DNA of 64,000 nucleotides from Venatoribacter pacificus (GTDB lineage Bacteria > Pseudomonadota > Gammaproteobacteria > Pseudomonadales > Oceanobacteraceae). The stretch's first letter is position 1, and each line of letters starts with the position of its first letter. The position numbers and the translations under genes were made by a program. The stretch is from positions 456,479 to 520,478 of the forward strand of contig NZ_JAOANI010000014.1 in the NCBI RefSeq assembly GCF_025318105.1. The letters are read 5' to 3'. The notes beneath the pieces are model-generated. The model saw nothing but the letters and a program-made list of their open reading frames with translations. It searched no databases and was not told the DNA's origin. Positions 7,784-15,965 of this stretch are shown piece by piece.

Positions 7784-9714
7784 AATCTTCGGCAACGGCT
7801 TCTGGTCTGGCTGCTGTCGCGGCGGATGTTTTTCCATACTGTTCAGTGCCGGCACAGAGAAAACAGGGCGTACGGCTTCTTTTGTTATTGCTGTTTATTG
7901 CCTTTGTTTCGGCGTCCGCTGTCAGTTATTTACTGCGGCAGTCATATATTCGCGATCTTAATGCGAAGCACGATTATATTATTACCTCGGCCTCCGCATA
8001 CCTTAATCGCGAGTTGGGCGATGTGCGTAATATTGTTTCATTACTGTACCATGATCGTGATATTCACCAGGGGCTGAAAGCAGAAGAACCGATCAACACT
8101 GCTCTTCTGGCGCAACGATTCTCAGGGTTTGCCCAATCGTTGGATACTATTTTGCAGATCCGATGGCTGGATGCTCAGGGAAATGAGCGGGTTCGTGTGG
8201 ACAGTAACGCCGATTCAGTACGCCAGTTGTCTCCCTCTGAATTGCAGAATAAAGCCGGCCGCTATTACTTTCGCGATGCGATGCAGGTAGAGCCTCCCGC
8301 AGTGTATTTTTCTGGACTGGATCTGAATGTTGAAAATAAAGCCATTGTCCGGCCGTATCAACCAACACTTCGTGCCGGTATCCGTACTGGTGTGAGCGAC
8401 GGTAAACAGCCAGGTCTGTTGCTGATTAATTACGACTTTCGCCGTTTGCTGGAATCTCTGCATACCTTGTCAGTGGATCAATCAGCCTTATTTATTGCCG
8501 ATGCGGATGGTTATTGGATATTGCACTCACAAACAGAACTGGAGTGGGGGCATGACCTCGGTCATAACGATTACACCCTGCGTTTACAGGATCCAGTATT
8601 GTGGCAACGCTTAACTGAAACGCCTGTTATCTCGGCAGAGATGTTTTCTGATCGGCTGGTCAGTGCACTGAAAATGAATCTGGGGCAATCATCCAATCAG
8701 GATGGCGCGACGCGGATTTATTTAATGGTACAGACCCGTGCAGAATTTATGTCAGCCATTAACTGGCAGTCGATATGGCCGGGGTTATTACTTGCTGCCG
8801 TTATCGTTCTGCTTGGTGGCCGTTTACTGCACCATGATTTATTACAGCAACATCAGCGTTACCTGCTTAACCGACAATTGCAACAGGAAAAAGAAGCGCT
8901 TGAAGTCACCAATGCAAAGCTTGATATCAGTTTGCAGGAACAACGTATTCTGCAGGATGAACTCGTTGAAACCCGTAAATTATCTGCGCTTGGAATGATG
9001 GTGGCCGGTGTTGCCCATGAGTTGAATACCCCGGTAGGCGGTGCATTAATGCTGGCGTCAACACTGGAGAATCATCTGGCAGAATTAACGAAGGCTGTTG
9101 ATGCCGGGTTAAGTCGCCAGGCACTGACGGATTTTATCCGGCACAGTCAGGAAGGACTTAAATTACTGGATGAAAACCTGAAGCGGGCAAAAATGCGCGT
9201 TGAAAGTTTTAAACGTCTGGCAATCGATCGCGCCAGTGACGAAATTGTCGAATTTTATTTGCATCAGGTGTGTGATGATCTATTACGCTCTTTGCACGCC
9301 ATGCTCAATCATTCCGGTGTGAACGTGGTTACCTATATTGCGGAGGATCTGAGACTTAGCGGATATCCCGGTATTATTTCGCAGATACTGCAAAACCTGA
9401 TTGTAAACGCAGTGATACATGGTCTTGCAGACGTGACGGGTGGGCAGATAAAAGTGTGCGCTGAGGTTGATGAACAGAATCAGGTAATATTGCACGTAAC
9501 CGATAATGGCTGTGGCGTCAGGGCGGATATTGCCGGCCGGTTGTTTGATCCGTTTGTGACCAGTGCCCGCGGTCAGGGCTCCACCGGTCTGGGCTTACAT
9601 CTGGTCCATCAGTGGGTGACTCATCTGCTGCATGGCAGTATTCGTGCAGAAGAACCGACAGAAGGCGGATTATCGTTTGTGATCGTTTTTCCGCGCGAGA
9701 TCAGTACGGATTAA
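7762..9714 (+). CDS. Membrane sensor histidine kinase, partner of the REC-EAL protein
   Basis: About 650 residues from ATG 7762, which lies inside the end of the previous gene, suggesting translational coupling. Membrane segments at about 37-57 and 338-357 flank a ~280-residue periplasmic sensor region, probably double-Cache-like. After a coiled coil comes the dimerisation domain with the phospho-accepting His in GVAHELNTPVGG (about 418). The ATPase domain follows, with the N box NLIVNAVIHG, the G1 box VTDNGCGV and the G2 box TGLGLHLV. HELNTP in place of HEIRNP/HELRTP is typical of the HisKA subgroup. The cognate regulator is most likely the preceding REC-EAL protein, so this pair would couple a periplasmic signal to c-di-GMP breakdown. 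The ligand is unknown. Confidence 0.92.
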   Translation: MASYLPLKSSATASGLAAVAADVFPYCSVPAQRKQGVRLLLLLLFIAFVSASAVSYLLRQSYIRDLNAKHDYIITSASAYLNRELGDVRNIVSLLYHDRDIHQGLKAEEPINTALLAQRFSGFAQSLDTILQIRWLDAQGNERVRVDSNADSVRQLSPSELQNKAGRYYFRDAMQVEPPAVYFSGLDLNVENKAIVRPYQPTLRAGIRTGVSDGKQPGLLLINYDFRRLLESLHTLSVDQSALFIADADGYWILHSQTELEWGHDLGHNDYTLRLQDPVLWQRLTETPVISAEMFSDRLVSALKMNLGQSSNQDGATRIYLMVQTRAEFMSAINWQSIWPGLLLAAVIVLLGGRLLHHDLLQQHQRYLLNRQLQQEKEALEVTNAKLDISLQEQRILQDELVETRKLSALGMMVAGVAHELNTPVGGALMLASTLENHLAELTKAVDAGLSRQALTDFIRHSQEGLKLLDENLKRAKMRVESFKRLAIDRASDEIVEFYLHQVCDDLLRSLHAMLNHSGVNVVTYIAEDLRLSGYPGIISQILQNLIVNAVIHGLADVTGGQIKVCAEVDEQNQVILHVTDNGCGVRADIAGRLFDPFVTSARGQGSTGLGLHLVHQWVTHLLHGSIRAEEPTEGGLSFVIVFPREISTD

Positions 9715-9734
9715 GTCATCGTTGATTCAGGTTC

Positions 9735-10370
9735 TTATCGGTCGCGTTCAATGTTGATATCAGGGCCTGTTTCATCCGTGTTAACAGGCGCCTGGGGCGC
9801 TGACAGGTCTTTCTCCATCATTACCAGATTCAGATCATCCTGAATGGGTGTTCCAACGGGCAGATGTTTCGGAAAGGGTGCATGCGCTGAGGTTAACTGA
9901 TAACCCCGGCGCTGATAATAGGCAATTAAATCTTCGCGTGGTGACAGTACCTGCATCTGCATAAGGGTGCAGTGAAACTGGTTGCGGGCAAACGCTTCTG
10001 CCAAGGATAGTAATTGCTTACCCAACCCCTGCGCCTGATACGATGGATGTACTGCAAAACTGCCGAATTCGCAGATACTCTGGGTATCAGGCGCTATTGA
10101 TGAAAGCGCTTGTGTGCTTTTGAGAGTTAAAGAAAAGCAGGCAATGATGGCTGCATGATTCTTAATGCAGAAGAAATGCACATCCGGGCGATGGATAAAG
10201 GTGAGTAAATCGTTTGTTTGAATGCGCAGGCCAGAGACCAGACCCACTTCGGAGGTCCAGCCCTGTAATTCTGATTCAGTGCCGGCTTCGCCGCCACGGT
10301 AACAAAGATTAATCAGTTTACTGAGCGCCGGAACATCGGCATCGGTAGCTGGCTGGATAGCATTATTCAT
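9735..10370 (-). CDS. GNAT family N-acetyltransferase
   Basis: A 211-residue protein with a GCN5-related acetyltransferase fold. The acetyl-CoA pyrophosphate loop is visible as SYQAQGLGKQLLSLAE (Q-x-x-G-x-G pattern) near residue 113, after the central strand EFGSFAVHPSY. A late YYQRRGYQL matches the C-terminal motif B region of amino-group acetyltransferases. The last 20-30 residues are a hydrophilic tail beyond the fold. The acceptor substrate is not known. It is convergent with the histidine kinase gene (20 bases apart) and lies downstream of dbpA, separated by a strong terminator. Confidence 0.88.
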   Translation of the reverse strand: MNNAIQPATDADVPALSKLINLCYRGGEAGTESELQGWTSEVGLVSGLRIQTNDLLTFIHRPDVHFFCIKNHAAIIACFSLTLKSTQALSSIAPDTQSICEFGSFAVHPSYQAQGLGKQLLSLAEAFARNQFHCTLMQMQVLSPREDLIAYYQRRGYQLTSAHAPFPKHLPVGTPIQDDLNLVMMEKDLSAPQAPVNTDETGPDINIERDR

Positions 10371-10492
10371 AAATGGTATTCATCGTCTGTTGTTAATAGG
10401 AACCGTTAAGAGGAACAGTTAAACAGAAATTGACCGGATTATAGCGGGTAAACATTGTATTGATACGCAGGGGAATGATGGCTGCCCTAAAT

Positions 10493-10520
10493 AAAAACGG
10501 CTGCATCGGCAGCCGTTTTT
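10493..10520 (-). terminator. Terminator after dbpA (bidirectional shape)
   Basis: A perfect 12-bp stem, AAAAACGGCTGC / GCAGCCGTTTTT, with the loop ATCG. It lies just beyond the dbpA stop codon on the minus strand. Confidence 0.92.
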
Positions 10521-10542
10521 ATTGATCCGTCGTACGCCGTTA

Positions 10543-11931
10543 TTATACCCGGCGTACTTTAATTGCCCGGCCTTTAATGCGGGTTTTCTGCAAATGGTTC
10601 AGGGCAGCTCTGGCCTGATCGCGCTGGACTGCCACATAGGCGGCATAATCCAACACCTCAATCTTACCAACGGCACTACCGGCAATACCACCGGGGGAGG
10701 TCAGGGCACCAAGAATATCACCGGGGCGCAGTTTATCTTTACGACCCGCCGCCAGACACAGGCTGACGTTAGCCGGTTTTTCAGCCTGCAACATGACATC
10801 GCTGAGCTCACTGATCGGCATTAACGGAATATTGCGGCCCTGTTGTTCGGCAATGGCGGCACGTTTGTAGTCTTCGCGTTCGGTGGCAATGGAAATCGCC
10901 AGACCTTCTTTACCGGCGCGGCCGGTACGGCCGATACGGTGTACATAGACTTCCGGGTCGCGCGGTAATTCGTAGTTAATCACCGCTGGCAGATCATCGA
11001 CATCCAGACCACGGGCGGCAACATCGGTCGCCACCAGAAAGTTGGTGCTGTTCTGTTTGAACTGCACATAGACCTGATCGCGGTCACGCTGTTCCAGATC
11101 ACCGTGCAGGGCGAGGGCAATAAAACCCATATCGCGCAGAATCTGGGTCACTTCTTCCGTCGCCTGTTTGGTATTACAGAACACCACGGCCTGCTGAATA
11201 CCAAAGTGGCTCAATACCCGCGCCAGTGCCTGTTCTTTTTCATTGCGCTCGCAGATAACCACGTGCTGCTCAATGCTGCTGCTCTGATGCACCGCTTCCA
11301 CTTTTACATTCAGCGGGTTGTGCTGAAATTCGGCACTCAGCTGGCCGATGTTTTCCGGGTAGGTAGCCGAAAACAGTAACGTCTGACGGTTGGCCGGGGT
11401 GTGCGCCACAATGTGGTGAATATCGTCGGTAAAGCCCATATCGAGCATACGGTCAGCTTCATCCAGCACCAGGGTTTGCACCTGATCGATTTTCAGCGTT
11501 TCTTTGCGCAGGTGGTCTTTAATCCGCCCCGGAGTACCAACAACGATGTGCGCGCCGTGTTCCAGCGAGCCAATTTGCGGGCCAATGGACATTCCGCCGC
11601 ACAGCACGACCACTTTAATATTAGCCTGAAAGCGCGCCAGCTTACGGATCTCTTCCGCGACCTGAGTGCTCAGTTCACGGGTCGGGCACAGCACCAGCGC
11701 CTGTACGCCAAAAAAGCGCGGATTAATTTTGCTTAATAATGGCAAACCAAAAGCGGCGGTTTTGCCGCTGCCGGTTTTTGCCTGAGCAATAATGTCCTGC
11801 CCGGCCAGGGCGGCTGGCAGTGTCTGCTGCTGTACCGGCGTCATCTGGGTGTACCCCATGCGCTCAAGGTTTTCCAGCTGGCTGGCGGGCAGGTCTAACT
11901 GACTGAAGGCTGAAGATTCGGTGCTGTTCAT
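10543..11931 (-). CDS. dbpA: ATP-dependent RNA helicase DbpA
   Basis: DEAD-box helicase that remodels 23S rRNA during 50S ribosome assembly. At 462 residues it has the E. coli DbpA length. Visible motifs in order are the Q motif region GYTQMTPVQQQTLP, motif I AQAKTGSGKT, DEAD at about 152-155, SAT, and HRIGRTGRAG (motif VI). The C-terminal ~75 residues form the DbpA RNA-binding domain (GKIEVLDYAAYVAV to KGRAIKVRRV), which targets hairpin 92 of 23S rRNA and separates DbpA from other DEAD-box proteins. The ATG overlaps the trmA stop in an ATGA, so the two rRNA/tRNA maturation genes are translationally coupled. Confidence 0.97.
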   Translation of the reverse strand: MNSTESSAFSQLDLPASQLENLERMGYTQMTPVQQQTLPAALAGQDIIAQAKTGSGKTAAFGLPLLSKINPRFFGVQALVLCPTRELSTQVAEEIRKLARFQANIKVVVLCGGMSIGPQIGSLEHGAHIVVGTPGRIKDHLRKETLKIDQVQTLVLDEADRMLDMGFTDDIHHIVAHTPANRQTLLFSATYPENIGQLSAEFQHNPLNVKVEAVHQSSSIEQHVVICERNEKEQALARVLSHFGIQQAVVFCNTKQATEEVTQILRDMGFIALALHGDLEQRDRDQVYVQFKQNSTNFLVATDVAARGLDVDDLPAVINYELPRDPEVYVHRIGRTGRAGKEGLAISIATEREDYKRAAIAEQQGRNIPLMPISELSDVMLQAEKPANVSLCLAAGRKDKLRPGDILGALTSPGGIAGSAVGKIEVLDYAAYVAVQRDQARAALNHLQKTRIKGRAIKVRRV

Positions 11932-13091
11932 TGAGGGTTTTTCCGGGTCAGGATCACACCGGTTTCGATGTGGTCGGTATAGGGGAACTGATCAAACAGG
12001 GCAAAGCCTTTGATCTCGTGGGTATTGCACAGCACCTGCAGGTTGTCGTGCAGCGTATTGGGGTTGCAGGAAATATAAATAATGTTGTCGTAGCCCTGCA
12101 CCTGTTTGACCGATTCGTCGTCCAGACCGGCACGGGGTGGATCAACCAGTACAGTACGGAAATCATAGCTGCTTAAATCGACCCCGGACAAACGCTCGAA
12201 GGTACGTTCACCGCGCAGTGCCTGCACAAACTCTTCGCTGGATAAACGCGCAATCACCACGTTGTCGAGTTGGTTGTCGGCAATATTGACCTGGGCCGCC
12301 GCGACCGATGTTTTGGATATTTCGGTTGCCAGTACGCGACGAAAGGTATCGGCCAGCGCCATGGAGAAATTACCGTTACCGCAATACAGTTCCAGCAGGT
12401 CGGATGGCGGCTCGCTGCTGTTATCGCTGCTGTTCTCGCCGTTGTTATCACTATGGTTAATCTCGGCAGCGGCAGAACGGGCCCAGCTCAGCATCTGCTG
12501 ATTCATCTCGCCATTCGGCTGGGTGAAGCCGCCTTCAATCTGGCGGTAGTGCAGGGTTTTGCCGTCCACCTGCAGGGCTTCGTTGACATAATCGCGCTCT
12601 AACACCAGTTTTTGTTTACGTGAGCGGCCCACAATCGGGAAACCCAGCCGTGCCTGCAGCGCTTCCGCTTCGGCGCGCCATTCATCCCCTAATGGCTTGT
12701 GATATATCAGCGTGATTAAGGCATCACCGCTTAAGGTGGTTAAAAACTCAACCTGGAACAGTTTGCGGCGCAGCAATTCGTTGGGCTGAATATCATCCAG
12801 CAGGCGAACCATCAGCTCGTTAATCAGGCGCGAGGCAATAGGAAACTCGGTCACTTCATACACTTTGCTTTTATCGCCCGGCTCAAACATGGCGTAAAAA
12901 CAACGGTCGCCATCGTGCCACAGGCGGAATTCTGCGCGCAGGCGGAAGTGGCTCGGGGCGCTGGCGTGTACCTGCAATGACGGCGGATTAAAGTCGGCAA
13001 ACAGATCACGCAGACGCTGTGCTTTTACCTCCAGCAGTTCGGCATAACGCTCGGGGTTTACATGGTGCTGGTAGGGGTCACGCTGTTGCAT
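11928..13091 (-). CDS. trmA: tRNA (uracil(54)-C5)-methyltransferase
   Basis: Makes ribothymidine at position 54 of the T-loop with S-adenosylmethionine. It has the TrmA N-terminus (QYAELLxxK-like region), the SAM-binding LLELYCGNGNFSMAL motif, VLVDPPRAGLD and the catalytic nucleophile in YISCNPNTL, with the closing Glu in DHIETGVIL. At 387 residues it is ~20 longer than E. coli TrmA. The excess is a Ser/Asn/Glu-rich linker (about residues 209-228) just before the SAM motif, an unusual low-complexity insertion. It is the first gene of the trmA-dbpA operon; a promoter is visible upstream. Confidence 0.97.
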   Translation of the reverse strand: MQQRDPYQHHVNPERYAELLEVKAQRLRDLFADFNPPSLQVHASAPSHFRLRAEFRLWHDGDRCFYAMFEPGDKSKVYEVTEFPIASRLINELMVRLLDDIQPNELLRRKLFQVEFLTTLSGDALITLIYHKPLGDEWRAEAEALQARLGFPIVGRSRKQKLVLERDYVNEALQVDGKTLHYRQIEGGFTQPNGEMNQQMLSWARSAAAEINHSDNNGENSSDNSSEPPSDLLELYCGNGNFSMALADTFRRVLATEISKTSVAAAQVNIADNQLDNVVIARLSSEEFVQALRGERTFERLSGVDLSSYDFRTVLVDPPRAGLDDESVKQVQGYDNIIYISCNPNTLHDNLQVLCNTHEIKGFALFDQFPYTDHIETGVILTRKNPQ

Positions 13092-13218
13092 AGGTCGCCT
13101 GTGTGAAATCGGGTTGTGCGGAAGTCGTGTGCATCGGGCTTGTGCGCATAGAACGGCCTGCCTGTAGTGTCTGTTCCGACGCTACCGGCAATGAAATCCC
13201 ATTGCAAAAAGGCCGCGT

Positions 13219-13245
13219 ATTATACGGATTGCACAACATTGTGCA
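13219..13245 (-). promoter_or_regulatory. trmA promoter -10 with GC-rich discriminator and adjacent palindrome
   Basis: On the minus strand a perfect TATAAT (13224-13219) is followed by ACGCGGCC, a GC-rich discriminator of the kind seen at growth-rate-controlled promoters. Just upstream, TGCACAA-CA-TTGTGCA (13230-13245) is a perfect inverted repeat over the -35 side. No good -35 hexamer is seen, which fits an activator or other factor binding at the palindrome. The same region separates trmA from the divergent hydrolase gene. Confidence 0.5.
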
Positions 13246-13360
13246 TCTTTTAGCCGTCTTCTGTCGTGCCGCAGGCCAAAGCACAGCGCTGCTGAGCGAC
13301 AGTTACACCGGCCGTGCATACACTGGAAGCCACAGGAATGATTAATTGAGGAGCAAGGGT

Positions 13361-14179
13361 ATGAACTATCGCAGCATAAACCGCGCATTTCCGCGCTTGG
13401 CAAAGACAATCTGCACGCTGCTTGGATGCAGCGTGATCGCCGGGCAGGCGTTGGCAGCGCCGGCATCGAAAACGGTGGTCTATCAGTCCGGCGGCAAGGC
13501 CTATGAGGGTTATTGGCAACCGGCCGACCATTCGGCATCTCAGGCGGCGTTGGTTTTGCTGGTACATGACTGGGATGGTTTAACCGATTACGAGCGGCAG
13601 CGGGCGCAGATGCTCAGTACCGCCGGATATAACGTTTTTGCTGTCGATCTGTTCGGCCAGGGGATCAGACCCGAGCGCATTGAAGATCGCCGTCAACATA
13701 CCGGTGAGTTGTATAAAGACCGTGCCAGGTTGCGCCGCTTAATGGAGGCCGGGCTTACAGCGGCACTGGCGCAGGTCGCGCAGCAGGGCGGAGATCCGCT
13801 TAACCGTGTGGTGATGGGCTATTGCTTTGGCGGTGCCGCCGTACTGGAGGCGGCGCGTTCCGGTATGGCGGCCCAGGGATTTGTAACATTTCATGGCGGT
13901 CTGCAAACCCCGGAAGGTCAGTCTTACAGCGCTACCCGTGCACCATTGCTGATTCTGCATGGCAGCGCTGACAGTGCGATTCCTATGAGCCAGTTTGCTC
14001 AGTTGGCGACTGAGCTGGAAGAGGCCGGTGTCAGCCATGAAATGATCACCTACAGTGGCGCGCCCCATGCGTTTACGGTATTTGGCGGAGCCAATTATCG
14101 TGCCGAGGCCGATCAGAAATCCTGGGCCCGGTTTATGGCGTTTTTGTCGGCGGTTCAACGTCAGCCTGTATCTGACTGA
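13361..14179 (+). CDS. Exported dienelactone hydrolase family protein
   Basis: A 272-residue alpha/beta hydrolase starting at ATG 13361, preceded by GAGGAG at ideal distance. The N-terminus (basic residues, then a hydrophobic core ending GQALAAPAS) is a probable Sec signal peptide, so the protein should be periplasmic. The dienelactone hydrolase triad is visible: the nucleophile Cys in GYCFGGAAV, the Asp in LHGSADSAIP and the His in GAPHAFTV. Family members cleave lactones or esters; the natural substrate here is unknown. It stands alone, divergent from trmA. Confidence 0.9.
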   Translation: MNYRSINRAFPRLAKTICTLLGCSVIAGQALAAPASKTVVYQSGGKAYEGYWQPADHSASQAALVLLVHDWDGLTDYERQRAQMLSTAGYNVFAVDLFGQGIRPERIEDRRQHTGELYKDRARLRRLMEAGLTAALAQVAQQGGDPLNRVVMGYCFGGAAVLEAARSGMAAQGFVTFHGGLQTPEGQSYSATRAPLLILHGSADSAIPMSQFAQLATELEEAGVSHEMITYSGAPHAFTVFGGANYRAEADQKSWARFMAFLSAVQRQPVSD

Positions 14180-14478
14180 GGGTGGCATTTTTGGCCTTGT
14201 GGCGGGCTTGGTTGTCAGATGTGGCACTGGGCTGCGCTGCTGTGTTGTGAGATAAAGGCGCGGGTGAAAGATTGGTTTATCCAATCAGAGCTTCGTCAAC
14301 AGGATGTCATCCCGGCCAATGTGCCGCAGTGGTGAATCCGTATTGTACAAAGTGTTTACACACAGAGATAAGCGGGTCAGGCCGAACAACAGCGCCGGCC
14401 AGCGATGATTTTAATAAGAAAATGGTGGCGTGAGTGCAGCAGCATCGGCCCGCGTCCGCCAGCCAGAGCAGGGTTTTT
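14180..14478 (+). other. Intergenic region before tesB, no gene seen
   Basis: About 300 bases without a credible gene. A small hairpin GATTGG-TTTAT-CCAATC (14270-14286) without a strong T run may be a weak terminator for the preceding gene. I see no promoter that I would defend. Confidence 0.4.
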
Positions 14479-15372
14479 ATGAGTAATGTATTGGCAGAAT
14501 TGATTGAGCTGTTAAAGCTGGAAGCCATTGGCGTTAACCGCTTCCGTGGCCAGAGCCAGGATCTTGGCTTTCGTAATTTATTTGGCGGACAGGTGCTGGG
14601 GCAGAGTTTATCGGCAGCCATTCAGACGCTGACTGAGGGCGATTGGGCACCGCATTCCTTGCATGCTTACTTTCTGCGCCCCGGTACCGTGACCGACAGC
14701 GTCGAGTTTGAAGTGGAAGTGCTGCGCGACGGCCGTAGTTTTGCTACCCGTCAGGTAAAAGCCAGTCAGAACGGCAAGGCGATTCTGACCATGATGTGTT
14801 CCTTTCAGCATCCGGAAGCGGGCTTTGACCATCAGAATCCGATGCCGGACATCAAAGGCCCGGAGGGCATTCCGTCGCAGCTGGAACTGGCGCGCATGTT
14901 CCGCGATTACTTCCCGGAGCGGGTACGGGATATTTACACCGCCGACCAGCCGATTGAAATCCGTGTGCTCGATCCGGTGAATATTTTTGCGCCACAGAAA
15001 AAAGAGCCGGTGAAATACGCCTGGATGAAGGCCGATGCGCCCATGGGCGATGACCCGCATGTGCACGCCACCATGCTGGCCTATGCCTCCGACTTCAACC
15101 TGATTACCACCGCGCTGCACCCGCATGCGGTATCGGTCTCGCAGAAAGATATGCAGGTGGCCAGCCTCGATCACAGCGTCTGGTTCCACCGTCCGTTGCG
15201 TATGGATGAATGGCTGCTGTACGCCATCGACAGCCCGAATGCCGGTGGTGCGCGCGGCTTCTGCCGCGGTCAGCTGTTTAACCAACAGGGCGAACTGGTG
15301 GCTTCGGTGGCGCAGGAAGGTCTGATGCGCAAGATTGATCTGAACGCCAAATCCGGCGAAGGCAAAGCATGA
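14479..15372 (+). CDS. tesB: Acyl-CoA thioesterase II
   Basis: Hydrolyses medium- and long-chain acyl-CoA to free fatty acid and CoA. The 297-residue protein is a double hotdog: the first half contains FRNLFGGQVLGQSL, and the second contains HATMLAYASDFNLI (which supplies the catalytic Asp) and SLDHSVWFHRP, a TesB signature. The late Gln in VASVAQEGLMR is the third catalytic residue. I chose ATG 14479 because it matches the usual TesB start; the reading frame extends 15 codons further upstream. The stop overlaps the next thioesterase start (ATGA), so the two are coupled. Confidence 0.95.
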   Translation: MSNVLAELIELLKLEAIGVNRFRGQSQDLGFRNLFGGQVLGQSLSAAIQTLTEGDWAPHSLHAYFLRPGTVTDSVEFEVEVLRDGRSFATRQVKASQNGKAILTMMCSFQHPEAGFDHQNPMPDIKGPEGIPSQLELARMFRDYFPERVRDIYTADQPIEIRVLDPVNIFAPQKKEPVKYAWMKADAPMGDDPHVHATMLAYASDFNLITTALHPHAVSVSQKDMQVASLDHSVWFHRPLRMDEWLLYAIDSPNAGGARGFCRGQLFNQQGELVASVAQEGLMRKIDLNAKSGEGKA

Positions 15373-15929
15373 GCCAGATGTTGCGTTCGGCCCTGATGTT
15401 TGCCCGCCGTCCCTGGGCTAAACCGGCAACCGCGCTGGATGTGTTTCACACCCGTTTCCGCGTCCTGCCCTGGGATTGTGACCTGAATCTGCATTTAACC
15501 AACACCCGTTACCCGGCCTGGCTGGATCTGGCGCGCACCGAGTTTTTTCTGCGCCTGGGCACCGGCCCGTTGTTTGTGCGCAAGGGCTGGCGCTCGGTAT
15601 TGGCCAGCCAGACTTTAACCTTCGTACGTGAGATCAAACCGCTGGCGCTGGTGGATGTGGAAAGCCGGGTGCTGCACTGGGACCGTAAGTATTTCTATAT
15701 GGAGCACCGTTTTCTGGTCGATGGCCGCTTACACGCCAAAGCGCTGGCCCGCATTGCGGTGCTGAAGGGGGGGCGGGTGCGTTCATTAGCGAGCATGCTG
15801 CAGGCTGTAGCGCGTCTGAAAAATGAGCCGGATGAACTGCAGGAAGCGCCACCGGCACCGCTGGAAGTGCTGGCTAAAATCGAACTGTTGGGCGCTAAGC
15901 GGCAGGCGGAAGAAGAGCGCGGCTTGTGA
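15369..15929 (+). CDS. Second hotdog-fold thioesterase (THEM6/4HBT-like)
   Basis: A 186-residue protein whose core (about 25-145) resembles single-hotdog acyl-CoA thioesterases. The segment WDCDLNLHLTNTRYPAWLDL matches the substrate-binding helix region of the THEM6-type 4HBT family (D-x-N-x-H-x-N-x-x-Y). A basic C-terminal tail follows. It overlaps tesB by four bases, so both are probably made together and may cover different acyl chain lengths. The family call is from motif similarity, and the substrate is unknown. Confidence 0.82.
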   Translation: MSQMLRSALMFARRPWAKPATALDVFHTRFRVLPWDCDLNLHLTNTRYPAWLDLARTEFFLRLGTGPLFVRKGWRSVLASQTLTFVREIKPLALVDVESRVLHWDRKYFYMEHRFLVDGRLHAKALARIAVLKGGRVRSLASMLQAVARLKNEPDELQEAPPAPLEVLAKIELLGAKRQAEEERGL

Positions 15930-15965
15930 CTCTGTGCGGTTTATGATGCCGCGTTAAACCGTCGC

